A stretch of 47,475 bases of DNA from Flavobacteriaceae bacterium. Lineage in GTDB: Bacteria; Bacteroidota; Bacteroidia; Flavobacteriales; Flavobacteriaceae. Positions 32,128-40,433 of this stretch are shown piece after piece. Location of the stretch: contig PACX01000014.1 in assembly GCA_002702895.1 (NCBI GenBank), forward strand, positions 40,589 to 88,063, given 5' to 3'. Position numbers and translations under genes: made by a program. The notes beneath the pieces were generated by a model. That model made no database searches. It saw only the letters and a list, made by a program, of their open reading frames with translations, and was not told where the DNA came from. Positions within the stretch are counted from its first letter, which is position 1, and each line of letters opens with the position of its first letter.

Positions 32128-33396
32128 ATGGATTTACAAATAACCGTTATTTTAACTTCAATTATTTTTTCAGCCTTTTTCTCTGGAATGGAGATAGCCT
32201 TTGTTTCTTCAAATAAAATTTATTTAGAAATAGAAAAAAAACAAAAAGGATTCTTTTCTAACATTTTAAAAAAAATAACTTACTCTCCATCAAAATTTAT
32301 TGCAACAATGTTACTAGGTAATAATATTGCATTAGTTGTTTATGGAATTTTCTCTGGGAAATTAATTCTTGATTTACTATTTCCCGAAATAGATAGTTCT
32401 AAGTCTTTAGATTTTATATATATATTTTATCAGACAATAATCTCTACGTCTATTATATTAATCACAGCTGAGTTTTTGCCTAAAGTTTTATTTCAAATTT
32501 ATGCAAATAGATTTCTTAAATACTTGTCTTTTCCATCCTATATTTTTTACATTTTATTTAGTCCAATTACACATATATTAAATTATATTTCAAATAGTGT
32601 TTTGAGTAAATATTTTAAAACTAAAGAAGATGAAATAAGAATAGTATTTAGTAAAGATGAACTTGGAGATTATATTAATGAAGAATTGGCAAATGATTCT
32701 GAAACAAAAAATATAGATTCAGAAATACAAATTTTTCAAAATGCTTTGGAATTTTCGGCTGTAAGAGCTAGAGAAGTCATGGTTCCTAGAGCTGAAATTA
32801 TTTCTGTAGATAGATATAGTTTGTCAAGTGATATAAAAAATATGTTTATTGAACATGGATTATCTAAAATTTTAATTCATAGAGAAAATATTGATCATAT
32901 TGTAGGGTATATTAGTTTACAAGATATGTTTAACCAACCAAAAAACATTAAATCATTTATTCATTCTGTAGAATTTATTCCTGAATCTATGTTAATTAAT
33001 GATGTACTAAACCTTTTAACTAGAAAAGAAAGTAGTATTGCGGTTGTTATTGATGAATATGGTGGCACATCTGGAATTATTACAATCGAAGATATTATTG
33101 AAGAATTATTTGGAGAAATTGAAGATGAGCATGATTTAACTAAGTTTTTGGAAAAGAAAATAAATTCAAATACATTTATTTTATCAGCAAGATTAGAGGT
33201 AGACTATCTAAATGATAAATATAAATTAAAAATTCCTGAAAGTGATCAATATGAAACTTTAGGAGGTTTTATTGTTCACAATACACAAGATATTCCCCAA
33301 CTTGGAGATGTTATAAAGATATCTACATTTCAATTTTTAGTAAAAGATGTAACTGATACTAAAATTGAAACAATTGAGCTAAAAGTTCTAAAATAA
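32128..33396 (+). CDS. CNNM/CBS-domain membrane protein (hemolysin/CorC family)
   Basis: 422 aa in three parts: an N-terminal CNNM (DUF21) transmembrane domain of about 190 residues starting with FSAFFSGMEIAFVSSNK, a pair of CBS domains (about 205-330; VMVPRAEIISVD and AVVIDEYGGTSGIITIEDIIEELFGEI), and a C-terminal CorC/HlyC transporter-associated domain (about 345-422; LGGFIVH). Such proteins are now linked to magnesium or divalent-cation handling; the name hemolysin is historical. Flavobacterial relatives include GldE. Placed between lptC and the PpiD-like gene. Confidence 0.92.
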   Translation: MDLQITVILTSIIFSAFFSGMEIAFVSSNKIYLEIEKKQKGFFSNILKKITYSPSKFIATMLLGNNIALVVYGIFSGKLILDLLFPEIDSSKSLDFIYIFYQTIISTSIILITAEFLPKVLFQIYANRFLKYLSFPSYIFYILFSPITHILNYISNSVLSKYFKTKEDEIRIVFSKDELGDYINEELANDSETKNIDSEIQIFQNALEFSAVRAREVMVPRAEIISVDRYSLSSDIKNMFIEHGLSKILIHRENIDHIVGYISLQDMFNQPKNIKSFIHSVEFIPESMLINDVLNLLTRKESSIAVVIDEYGGTSGIITIEDIIEELFGEIEDEHDLTKFLEKKINSNTFILSARLEVDYLNDKYKLKIPESDQYETLGGFIVHNTQDIPQLGDVIKISTFQFLVKDVTDTKIETIELKVLK

Positions 33397-33436
33397 ATTA
33401 AATAGAGGTCTTTTTTTTTAATTGATTAGGATATTG

Positions 33437-33444
33437 TATTTTCG
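33437..33444 (+). promoter_or_regulatory. Possible -7 promoter box for the PpiD-like gene
   Basis: TATTTTCG differs from TAnnTTTG at one base and ends 20 bases before the ATG; the triplet 19 bases upstream is TTT. It lies in a 68-base gap after the CNNM gene, so it may provide a secondary start for the foldase. Confidence 0.3.
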
Positions 33445-33464
33445 TTTGCTACAAAAAAAAATAT

Positions 33465-35573
33465 ATGGCAATTTTAGGAAGTCTTAGAAAAAATTCTGTT
33501 GTTTTAATTACTGTAATTGGAATGGCATTATTTGCTTTTGTAATTTCTGGAGTGTTTGATGGGAAGGGTTATGTTGCTCAAGATCCAATTGGTATTGTAA
33601 ATGATCAAGATATGTCAATTGAAGAATTTAGAAATCAAGTAGATTTTCTAGAAAGGTCTTATAATTTATCTGGAATGAATGCGGTTAATAGTGTTTGGGA
33701 TCAAACTGTTAGAAATTATATTTTAAATAATCAATTTGAATTGAGTGGTATCGATTCGGGTAAAGATCATCTTGAGTATATTTTATCACAAAATCCTACT
33801 TATAATTCTGACCCTAGGTTTTTGAATGATGCAAAACTTTTTGAAATTGAAAAGTTTATAGATTTGATTGTTGAACTTAAAACAACAAATCCAGATGCAT
33901 ATGAACAGTGGAAAAAACAAGAATCTATTTTTCAAAATCAATCAAATGAAAAAATTTACTTTGATATGATATCCTCGGGAATTAATTATTCGTTTAAGGA
34001 CGGTGAATTTGAGTATTTATTACAAAATGACAGAGTCGATATAGAATATGTTCAGATTCCCTACAGTTCTATTCCTGATAGTTTAATAAAACTTAAAAAT
34101 TCTGATGTTGAGAAATATATAAAATCCAATGATTCTGATTTTAAAATTGATGCTTCTAGGAGCATAGATTATGTTTTATTTGAGGAAAAACCATCCTTAG
34201 AAGATGAAAATGAAACAAAAAAAATTTTAGAAGGCTTTCTAGTTGAGAAAAAAGAATATAATAATGTTTCAAAGCAAGAAGAAACTATTCCAAGTTTACG
34301 ATCTGCAAAAAATTTAACAGAATTTATTAATCAGAACTCTGATATCAAATTTGATTCTATATATGTTCCTAAAGGTTCGTTACCAAATAATGATGCAAAC
34401 ATTCTATTTAATTTGAATAAAAACCAAATTTATGGTCCTTATTTAGACGATGAGTATTTTAAAATATCGAGGATGCTTGATAAGAAAAAAGGAGGAAATG
34501 TTAGAGCAAGTCATATTCTAATTTCATTTAAAGGATCTCAAGATGCCAATCCAGAGATTACAAGATCTAAAACAGAAGCTAAAAAAGAAGCAAATAGAAT
34601 TCTAAACCTAGTAAGAAAAAATCCTGATTCTTTTTCAGGGCTAGCATTTGAACTTTCTGATGGGCCCTCAAAATCAAGAGGTGGAGATTTAGGATTTTTT
34701 CAAGAAGGTGCTATGGTTAAGCCTTTCAATGATTTTGTTTTTTCTAAAAAAGAAGGATCTATTGGTTTAGTTGAAACAGATTTTGGTTTTCATGTTATAA
34801 ACATTGTAGCTAAAGAAGATTTAGTCCTTTTAGCTTCCATTGCAGTTAAAAACATACCTTCAGACAATACTAGTGATAAAACTTTTAATTTGGCAACTAA
34901 ATTTGAAATCAATCTTTCAAAAAATCAAAATTTGAATGAGTTGGCTAAAGAAAATGATTATGAGATTAAACCAGTTAGTAATATTAAAATTTTAGATGAT
35001 GATTTGCCTGGTTTAACTAATCAAAGAAGATTAGTTCAATGGTTGTTTTCTGAAGATATTGAATTGAATTCTTATAAAAGATTTGATATTTCTAAGGGAG
35101 GGTATTTAATAGCTCAAGTAACTGGTTTAAAAGAAGAAGGGCTTTCTTCAGTAGAGGATGCATCTTTTACAGCAGTTCCCAAAGTAAGAAATCAAAAGAA
35201 AGCACAACTAATTATTAATCAAAATAAAAAAAATCAATCTTTATCTGATTTGGCTAAAATCAATAATACTGAAATTAAAAAAGCTCTGGCTTTAAATCAA
35301 AAAAATGCCACAATCAGTGGTGCAGGTAGAGAGCCTCTTCTAGTTGGTTATGCATTTGGTTTAGAGGTTGACCAGATTTCAGATTTTATTATTGGTGAAA
35401 ATGGTGTTTATAAAATTAAAGTAATAAAAAAAGATAAATCTAGTTCTTTAGATACTTATTCTTCATATCAAAATCAATTGTTGCTTTCATCTAGACCAAC
35501 AGTCAATAGCTCTTTATATCAAACTGTTAAAGAATCAGCTGAAATTATTGACAATAGATCAACATATTACTAA
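33465..35573 (+). CDS. PpiD/SurA-like periplasmic peptidyl-prolyl isomerase
   Basis: 702 aa. A single N-terminal transmembrane anchor (about 11-30, VVLITVIGMALFAFVISGVF) follows MAILGSLRKNS, the classic start of flavobacterial PpiD-type proteins. A SurA-N-like helical region comes next, then a parvulin domain (about 345-450) with ASHILISF, the GPSKSRGGDLGFF and the DFGFHVINI motifs. The rest is a long helical chaperone region. It would help fold outer-membrane proteins while tethered to the inner membrane, and thus fits with the outer-membrane and LPS genes upstream. The C-terminal third has a weaker second parvulin-like segment (NNTEIKKALALNQ onward), which I regard as unproven. Confidence 0.92.
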   Translation: MAILGSLRKNSVVLITVIGMALFAFVISGVFDGKGYVAQDPIGIVNDQDMSIEEFRNQVDFLERSYNLSGMNAVNSVWDQTVRNYILNNQFELSGIDSGKDHLEYILSQNPTYNSDPRFLNDAKLFEIEKFIDLIVELKTTNPDAYEQWKKQESIFQNQSNEKIYFDMISSGINYSFKDGEFEYLLQNDRVDIEYVQIPYSSIPDSLIKLKNSDVEKYIKSNDSDFKIDASRSIDYVLFEEKPSLEDENETKKILEGFLVEKKEYNNVSKQEETIPSLRSAKNLTEFINQNSDIKFDSIYVPKGSLPNNDANILFNLNKNQIYGPYLDDEYFKISRMLDKKKGGNVRASHILISFKGSQDANPEITRSKTEAKKEANRILNLVRKNPDSFSGLAFELSDGPSKSRGGDLGFFQEGAMVKPFNDFVFSKKEGSIGLVETDFGFHVINIVAKEDLVLLASIAVKNIPSDNTSDKTFNLATKFEINLSKNQNLNELAKENDYEIKPVSNIKILDDDLPGLTNQRRLVQWLFSEDIELNSYKRFDISKGGYLIAQVTGLKEEGLSSVEDASFTAVPKVRNQKKAQLIINQNKKNQSLSDLAKINNTEIKKALALNQKNATISGAGREPLLVGYAFGLEVDQISDFIIGENGVYKIKVIKKDKSSSLDTYSSYQNQLLLSSRPTVNSSLYQTVKESAEIIDNRSTYY

Positions 35574-35579
35574 TAATTC

Positions 35580-36071
35580 TTAAATAAGATTTCCAAAGGA
35601 TAATGCTTTTTGAATATATATTATCAAAAAAACAAATGATACTGTAAACTTCATTGTCATTCCTACAAAGAACCCAATTAATGTTCCCAAAGATGCTTTA
35701 ATCGCTTTTTTATAATTTATATTATTCAATAATTCACCTGAAAAAGCACCTATAAATGGGCCAGTTAATAATCCTATTGGGCCTAAAAAAAAACCAATTA
35801 TTAAACCGATAGTAGCTCCAATAATCCCTTTCTTAGTTCCTCCTAATTTTTTTAATCCAATTATCGGAATTATTAGATCTAATATGAAAACAGTTATAGC
35901 AATTAAAAAACTACCTATGAGAAAATAAATTTCAAAAGGAACAAATGATGTAAGATGTAAAAGCAATAAACCAAACCAGCTAGTTACTGGGCCTGGAATA
36001 ATAGGAATAAAACTCCCAATTATGCCAATTACACAAAACAATAAACCAATTATTGTAAAGAATATATCCAT
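35580..36071 (-). CDS. DUF456 domain-containing membrane protein
   Basis: 163 aa, highly hydrophobic with about four or five helices. The pattern GIIGSFIPIIPGPVTSWFGLLLL, KLGGTKKGIIGATIGLIIGFF and GPIGLLTGPFIGAFSGELL is characteristic of DUF456, a glycine-zipper-rich family of unknown function. It converges on the PpiD-like gene with 6 bases between stops and is divergent from the TonB-like lipoprotein. No substrate or partner is suggested by the neighbours. Confidence 0.88.
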   Translation of the reverse strand: MDIFFTIIGLLFCVIGIIGSFIPIIPGPVTSWFGLLLLHLTSFVPFEIYFLIGSFLIAITVFILDLIIPIIGLKKLGGTKKGIIGATIGLIIGFFLGPIGLLTGPFIGAFSGELLNNINYKKAIKASLGTLIGFFVGMTMKFTVSFVFLIIYIQKALSFGNLI

Positions 36072-36123
36072 GAATTAGATAAAATTGTAATATATAAATA
36101 TGAATTTTTTGTAATTTTCATAT

Positions 36124-36594
36124 ATGTTGAAAATAATAAATTTTTTTCTTATCATTTTTTTATTATTGGGTTGTAAAAATAATAGTAATCAAAAAAAAGT
36201 TGTAGTTCCAAGCAGTTTAACAGTATGGAACGTAAATGACGAATTTCCATCAATAAGCTCATGTGAACAAATTGAATCTGAATCAGAAAGAAAAATTTGT
36301 TTTCAGCAAAAATTAACTAAGTCAATCTTTGATAATATTGATTTTAGCAAAATAGTTGTAAATAATAATTTAAATGATACTTTGAAAATTTCTATTTTGA
36401 TTGATAAAGATGGAAAAATTTCAATTTATGATAGTGAGATTAATTTGAAAGTAAAAAAGCAAATTCCATTAATTGATAGTATATTGTATGATGCAATTAA
36501 TAATTTACCAAAAGTATTACCAGCAATTAAAACGAATATTGGAGTAGAGGTTAACTCTAGATTTGAATTGCCTATAATAATCAAAACAAATTAA
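36124..36594 (+). CDS. Lipoprotein with a TonB C-terminal-like domain
   Basis: 156 aa. The signal ends in a lipobox at C17 (LLLGC). The mature part has the flavobacterial TonB-C-like layout: FPSISSCEQIESESERKICF holds two Cys about 14 residues apart, LTKSIFDNIDF follows, then LKISILIDKDGKISI as the central beta strand, and a final VNSRFELPIII. Unlike real TonB it lacks a transmembrane anchor with proline-rich linker and is attached by lipid instead. Role unknown. It is 5 bases ahead of ruvC, and the block lipoprotein-ruvC-hemW recurs in Flavobacteriia. Confidence 0.72.
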   Translation: MLKIINFFLIIFLLLGCKNNSNQKKVVVPSSLTVWNVNDEFPSISSCEQIESESERKICFQQKLTKSIFDNIDFSKIVVNNNLNDTLKISILIDKDGKISIYDSEINLKVKKQIPLIDSILYDAINNLPKVLPAIKTNIGVEVNSRFELPIIIKTN

Positions 36595-36599
36595 AGCTG

Positions 36600-37157
36600 T
36601 TGGAATTAAAAAAGGAAAAGATAATATTAGGAATTGACCCAGGAACAACAATTATGGGCTTTGGATTAATTAAGGTTATCAATAAAAAAATGAAATTCAT
36701 ACAATTAAATGAATTAAAATTGAAAAAATATGATGATCATTACTTACGTCTTAAACATATTTTTGAAAGAACAATAGAATTAATAGATCAATATAATCCA
36801 GATGAAATTGCAATAGAAGCCCCCTTCTTTGGAAAAAATGTACAATCTATGTTGAAATTAGGAAGAGCTCAAGGAGTAGCTATGGCTGCAGGTCTTTCTA
36901 GGGAAATAGCGATAACAGAGTATTCTCCAAAAAAAATAAAAATGGCAATTACAGGAAATGGAAATGCTTCTAAAGAACAGGTTGCTAAGATGCTCCAAAG
37001 TTTGTTATCAATTAAGGAATTGCCAAAAAACCTTGATTCAACAGATGGTCTTGCAGCAGCAGTATGCCATTTTTATAATTCTAATAAAATCAATTACGGA
37101 TCAGAGTATTCGGGATGGGAATCTTTTATAAAAAAAAATCCAAGTAGAATTAAATAA
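36600..37157 (+). CDS. ruvC: Crossover junction endodeoxyribonuclease RuvC
   Basis: 185-aa Holliday-junction resolvase, RNase-H fold. Acidic residues are seen at D13 (GIDPGTT), E73 (AIEAPFFGKN) and in LDSTDGLAAAVCH near the C-terminus, the usual metal-binding set. GRAQGVAMAAG and the EYSPKKIKMAITGNGNASKEQV segment are family hallmarks. The start is TTG at 36600; no ATG precedes the conserved GIDPG. It acts with RuvAB in recombination repair. hemW follows after 6 bases. Confidence 0.96.
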   Translation: MELKKEKIILGIDPGTTIMGFGLIKVINKKMKFIQLNELKLKKYDDHYLRLKHIFERTIELIDQYNPDEIAIEAPFFGKNVQSMLKLGRAQGVAMAAGLSREIAITEYSPKKIKMAITGNGNASKEQVAKMLQSLLSIKELPKNLDSTDGLAAAVCHFYNSNKINYGSEYSGWESFIKKNPSRIK

Positions 37158-37163
37158 TTTAAA

Positions 37164-38297
37164 TTGGCAGGAATATATATTCATATCCCTTTTTGCAAGC
37201 AAGCTTGTTATTATTGCAATTTTCATTTTTCAACTTCAACTAAAAATAAAGACAAAGTAGTAAAGGCTATGTTAAAAGAGATATATATAAAATCACAGAG
37301 TTGTAATGAATTGATAGAAACTATATATTTTGGAGGAGGAACTCCTTCTTTTTTAGAAAGCAATCAAATCAACTCATTAATAGAAATGGTTTTAGAAAAT
37401 TTTAATACTTCATCTAATTTAGAAATTACTTTAGAAGCAAATCCAGATGATTTAACAAATCAAAAATTAAAGGATTTATCTAAGAGTAAAATTAATAGAT
37501 TGAGTATTGGAGTACAATCTTTTATTGATCATGATTTAAAAATTATGAATAGAGTCCATAACTCTAAAGTTTCTAATGAATGTGTAAAGAATGCAAAAAA
37601 ATATTATGATAATTTATCAATTGACTTAATATATGGTATGCCAGATAGCAGTATTGAATCGTGGGAACATAATTTAGATATAGCTCTTTCTCACGAGGTC
37701 AATCATATTTCAGCCTATGTATTAACAGTAGAACCAAAAACTGCACTTCAACGATATGTTCAAAAAGGATTAGTTAATCTTATTGATGAAGAAATTGTAT
37801 TTAAACAATTTAAATTAATGTTTAAAAAATTAAAAAATCAAAAGTATATTAATTATGAGATATCAAGTTTTGCAAAAGAAGGCTATTTTTCTAAAAATAA
37901 TTCTTCTTATTGGCTCAGAAAAAAGTACATTGGAATAGGACCTTCTGCCCATAGTTTTGATGGTGTTTCAAGAAGTTGGAATGTTTCTAATAATAATTTA
38001 TATACAAAAGCAATAGAAAATAATAAAAAATATTATGAGAGTGAAAAGTTAACTAAAACAGATAAATATAATGAGTATATAATGACAGGATTAAGAACAA
38101 TGTGGGGTGTGTCACTAGATTTTTTAAAAGAAAATTTTGGAGAAAATTATAAAAAATATTTTATTGATAAGTCTAAAAAATTTCTTCATTCTAAACATTT
38201 GATACAAGAAAATAAAGTTTTCAAAACTACTCTTGATGGTAAATTCTTGGCAGATGGAATAGCATCTGAATTATTTATAGTTAACCTTAAGAATTAG
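37164..38297 (+). CDS. hemW: Radical SAM family heme chaperone HemW
   Basis: 377 aa radical SAM protein. The cluster-binding motif at C11, C15 and C18 (CKQACYYCNF) has Phe where HemN carries a fourth Cys, which marks it as HemW, the haem chaperone, rather than coproporphyrinogen dehydrogenase. Other motifs are TIYFGGGTPSFL, LEANPDDL, RLSIGVQSF and SIDLIYGMPD, and GIGPSAHSF in the second half. The start is TTG at 37164. The 3' end overlaps the convergent dipeptidase gene by 11 bases. Confidence 0.95.
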   Translation: MAGIYIHIPFCKQACYYCNFHFSTSTKNKDKVVKAMLKEIYIKSQSCNELIETIYFGGGTPSFLESNQINSLIEMVLENFNTSSNLEITLEANPDDLTNQKLKDLSKSKINRLSIGVQSFIDHDLKIMNRVHNSKVSNECVKNAKKYYDNLSIDLIYGMPDSSIESWEHNLDIALSHEVNHISAYVLTVEPKTALQRYVQKGLVNLIDEEIVFKQFKLMFKKLKNQKYINYEISSFAKEGYFSKNNSSYWLRKKYIGIGPSAHSFDGVSRSWNVSNNNLYTKAIENNKKYYESEKLTKTDKYNEYIMTGLRTMWGVSLDFLKENFGENYKKYFIDKSKKFLHSKHLIQENKVFKTTLDGKFLADGIASELFIVNLKN

Positions 38298-39684
38298 AAT
38301 TATATAGATTTGCAAAGTGATAATAGAATTTAGAGATTGTTTCTATCCCCATTAAAAAATTAGAAACTCCATAGTGTTCATTTGGAGAATGTATAGCGTC
38401 ACTATCTAAACCAAATCCCATCAAAATAGTTTTACTGTCAAGTTCTTTTTCAAACAAAGCAATTATAGGAATACTTCCTCCATCTCTTGTTGGAATAGGC
38501 TTTAAATTAAAAACATCTTCGTATGCATTACTTGCTGCTTGAAACCCTACTGTATTAGTTGGTGCTACATATGGCTCCCCGCCGTGATGCTCTATTACTT
38601 TTGAAGTAACTCCTTCTGGGGTTATATTTTTAATATGTTTTGAAAACAGAGAGCTAATTTCTCTCCAGTTTTGACCAGGTACTAGTCTCATTGAAATTTT
38701 TGCATAAGCTTTTGAAGGCAAAACTGTTTTAGACCCTTCATCAGTATATCCTCCCCAAATACCGTTAACATCTAATGCAGGTCTAATTGATTGTCTTTCA
38801 ATTGTAGAATACCCTAATTCTCCGTGTTCAGAATCAATTCCGATAGATTCTTTAAACTCAATAATATTGAATGGAATCAAATCACTTGCTTTTTTTTCAT
38901 CTTTAGAAGGTTCCAAAACTTTATCATAAAAACCTGGAATTGTAATTTTATTATTAGAATCATGCAATGATGAAATCATAGATGATAGTATATTTATTGG
39001 GTTAGCAACTGTCCCACCATAATGTCCAGAATGTAAGTCTCTATTAGGTCCAGTTACTTCAACTTCCATATATGAAAGTCCTCTAAGCCCTGTAGTAATG
39101 GATGGAATAGTTTTACTTATCATTCCTGTATCAGAAACTAAAATAATATCATTGGAAAGCTTTTCTTTATTATTTTTTACAAATATTTCAAGATTATCAC
39201 TTCCTACTTCCTCTTCACCTTCAATCATAAACTTCACATTACAGGGAAGACCATCGTGTTTTAGCATAACTTCTAAGGCCTTTATATGCATGAACATTTG
39301 TCCTTTATCATCACATGCTCCTCTAGCAAAAATAGCTCCCTCAGGATGAATTTTTGTTTTTTTAATATATGGATCAAATGGATCTTTATCCCATAGCTCT
39401 ATCGGGTCAACAGGCTGAACATCATAATGACCATAAACAAGGATAGTTGGAAGGTTATCATCTATAATTTTTTCTCCATATACAATGGGGTGACCTAAAG
39501 TTTCGCAGATTTCACAATTCTTTAAACCTAAATTTAAGAGGTGTTTTTTAATTAAAATTGCAGCTGATCTGGTATCAGAATCATTCTCTTTAAGAGCACT
39601 TATAGAGGGGATTCTTAATAATTCAAATAATTCACTTAAAAAACGTTTTGAATTTTTATCAATATAATTTTTAAATTTTTCCAA
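38287..39684 (-). CDS. M20-family dipeptidase (M20/M25/M40 metallohydrolase)
   Basis: 465-aa zinc peptidase. Metal and catalytic residues are seen in VYGHYDVQP (His and catalytic Asp), RGACDDKGQM (bridging Asp), MIEGEEEVGSDN (catalytic Glu and metal Glu), VSDTGM (metal Asp) and the C-terminal IHSPNEHYG (metal His). A dimerisation domain with LHSGHYGGTVANP occupies the middle. No signal peptide, so it is probably cytoplasmic and hydrolyses dipeptides. The start appears to be TTG at 39684, preceding EKFKNYIDK; there is no better ATG. Confidence 0.93.
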   Translation of the reverse strand: MEKFKNYIDKNSKRFLSELFELLRIPSISALKENDSDTRSAAILIKKHLLNLGLKNCEICETLGHPIVYGEKIIDDNLPTILVYGHYDVQPVDPIELWDKDPFDPYIKKTKIHPEGAIFARGACDDKGQMFMHIKALEVMLKHDGLPCNVKFMIEGEEEVGSDNLEIFVKNNKEKLSNDIILVSDTGMISKTIPSITTGLRGLSYMEVEVTGPNRDLHSGHYGGTVANPINILSSMISSLHDSNNKITIPGFYDKVLEPSKDEKKASDLIPFNIIEFKESIGIDSEHGELGYSTIERQSIRPALDVNGIWGGYTDEGSKTVLPSKAYAKISMRLVPGQNWREISSLFSKHIKNITPEGVTSKVIEHHGGEPYVAPTNTVGFQAASNAYEDVFNLKPIPTRDGGSIPIIALFEKELDSKTILMGFGLDSDAIHSPNEHYGVSNFLMGIETISKFYYHFANLYNSNS

Positions 39685-39762
39685 TTTAATTTTTTTGTAA
39701 ATGTAATTAAATATGTTTTTTTGACATAGCTAAATCAATGGGGATATTATAATAATCTTGCT

Positions 39763-39770
39763 TATATTTG
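39763..39770 (+). promoter_or_regulatory. Probable -7 promoter box for tRNA-Leu
   Basis: TATATTTG, an exact TAnnTTTG match and identical to the box ahead of tRNA-Phe, ends 10 bases before the mature tRNA. The -33 position reads GGG, so the distal element is not recognisable. Confidence 0.5.
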
Positions 39771-39780
39771 ATTCCTTTTT

Positions 39781-39862
39781 GCGGGTGTGGTGAAATTGGT
39801 AGACACGCTAGACTTAGGATCTAGTGCTTCGCGGCTTGGGGGTTCGAGTCCCTTCACCCGCA
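39781..39862 (+). tRNA. tRNA-Leu (anticodon TAG)
   Basis: 82-base class II tRNA with a long variable arm. Acceptor GCGGGTG pairs with CACCCGC, discriminator A. The anticodon arm CTAGACTTAGGATCTAG has loop CTTAGGA with anticodon TAG. The variable arm is TGCTTCGCGGCTT and the T loop is TTCGAGT. CCA is not encoded. It stands alone, with its own -7 box and terminator. Confidence 0.97.
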
Positions 39863-39864
39863 CA

Positions 39865-39906
39865 AAAATCCTTGTAAATCATTGATTTACAGGGGTTTTG
39901 TTTTTT
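39865..39906 (+). terminator. Intrinsic terminator after tRNA-Leu
   Basis: A 16-bp stem (39865-39880 with 39884-39899; two G-T pairs) with a 3-base loop, followed by GTTTTTT. The poly-T follows on the plus strand. The position directly after the tRNA fits a dedicated tRNA terminator; it could also stop the small-ORF operon coming from the right. Confidence 0.85.
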
Positions 39907-39940
39907 GGATAAGCGTTATACTAACGGTAAATTAACAGTA

Positions 39941-40141
39941 TTAAGTAGAAAAGGTCTCGTTAAAACTTTCAGGGTTTGTTGTAAACCATATTGCTAAAAG
40001 AGTAATAAGAATTAAAAGTATAATAAAAGTAGTCATACACCCACAACCTTTGGAAAGGGTATCCATTGTGTTGTCTCCTTTGTTTCTAACTACTAGTCCA
40101 ACGAGTAATCCAAGACATATAATTAAAACTAGTAATTCCAT
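39941..40141 (-). CDS. Small membrane protein with a GCGC motif, last gene of the small-ORF cluster
   Basis: 66 aa with two hydrophobic helices (about 2-18 and 37-54) separated by a polar loop containing DTLSKGCGCM; the two Cys could bind a metal or be lipid-modified, but no standard lipobox is present. The ATG lies one base after the stop of a 15-codon ORF, so translation may be coupled. I do not recognise a family. It is the last of five tiny ORFs downstream of the waaA-linked secreted protein. Being real is supported by the hydropathy layout and the packing; function unknown. Confidence 0.6.
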   Translation of the reverse strand: MELLVLIICLGLLVGLVVRNKGDNTMDTLSKGCGCMTTFIILLILITLLAIWFTTNPESFNETFST

Positions 40142-40142
40142 A

Positions 40143-40190
40143 TTATAATTTAATTAGAGGAAACAGTAATAGTAGAATTAGTTTTTTCAT
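40143..40190 (-). CDS. Possible 15-residue hydrophobic peptide (leader-like)
   Basis: A 15-codon ORF, MKKLILLLLFPLIKL, ends with TAA one base before the ATG of the 66-aa gene. It begins with the same 16 bases (ATGAAAAAACTAATTC) as the 54-aa ORF upstream. It resembles a truncated signal peptide. It may be a leader that sets translation of the next gene, a remnant of duplication, or chance. Too short for any family call. Confidence 0.3.
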   Translation of the reverse strand: MKKLILLLLFPLIKL

Positions 40191-40194
40191 AATA

Positions 40195-40359
40195 TTAAAA
40201 CATACTTTTAATCCATTTCATTAACTCTTTACCAAACTCTTTACCAAACTCATATGCAAAATCTCCAATACCTAGATGTTCTAGAATAAAAATAACTGTG
40301 CCCCAAATCAATAATTTAAGCAAAAATTTAGTTGAGAAATCAGGAATTAGTTTTTTCAT
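40195..40359 (-). CDS. Small protein, one membrane helix plus amphipathic tail
   Basis: 54 aa: a basic N-terminus, one hydrophobic helix (about 12-29), then GIGDFAYEFGKEFGKELMKWIKSMF, read as an amphipathic tail whose EFGK is tandemly repeated by a 12-base duplication (40228-40239 and 40240-40251). The ATG overlaps the stop of the 24-codon ORF upstream in ATGA fashion, and the 15-codon ORF begins 4 bases after the stop. I do not recognise a family. A membrane-active or complex-stabilising small protein is conceivable, but this is inference. Confidence 0.5.
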   Translation of the reverse strand: MKKLIPDFSTKFLLKLLIWGTVIFILEHLGIGDFAYEFGKEFGKELMKWIKSMF

Positions 40360-40430
40360 AAAATTATCATAGCAGTTAGCATAATTGCAATTACAACATA
40401 AACTAAAGTCCAGATGTCTTGTTTTTTCAT
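40356..40430 (-). CDS. Possible 24-residue single-helix membrane peptide
   Basis: 24 codons: MKKQDIWTLV then YVVIAIMLTAMIIL, a polar start followed by one hydrophobic helix of about 16 residues. The start is 3 bases after the stop of the 60-aa gene and the stop overlaps the next ATG by ATGA, a strong packing signal for a translated ORF. Composition is like that of known small membrane regulators, but no family can be assigned. Confidence 0.45.
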   Translation of the reverse strand: MKKQDIWTLVYVVIAIMLTAMIIL

Positions 40431-40433
40431 TTT

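Noticed and set aside
39781-39862. tRNA-Leu as an integration site of a mobile element
   Set aside because: No integrase, direct repeat of the tRNA 3' end or change in gene style is seen on either side; a dedicated terminator follows.
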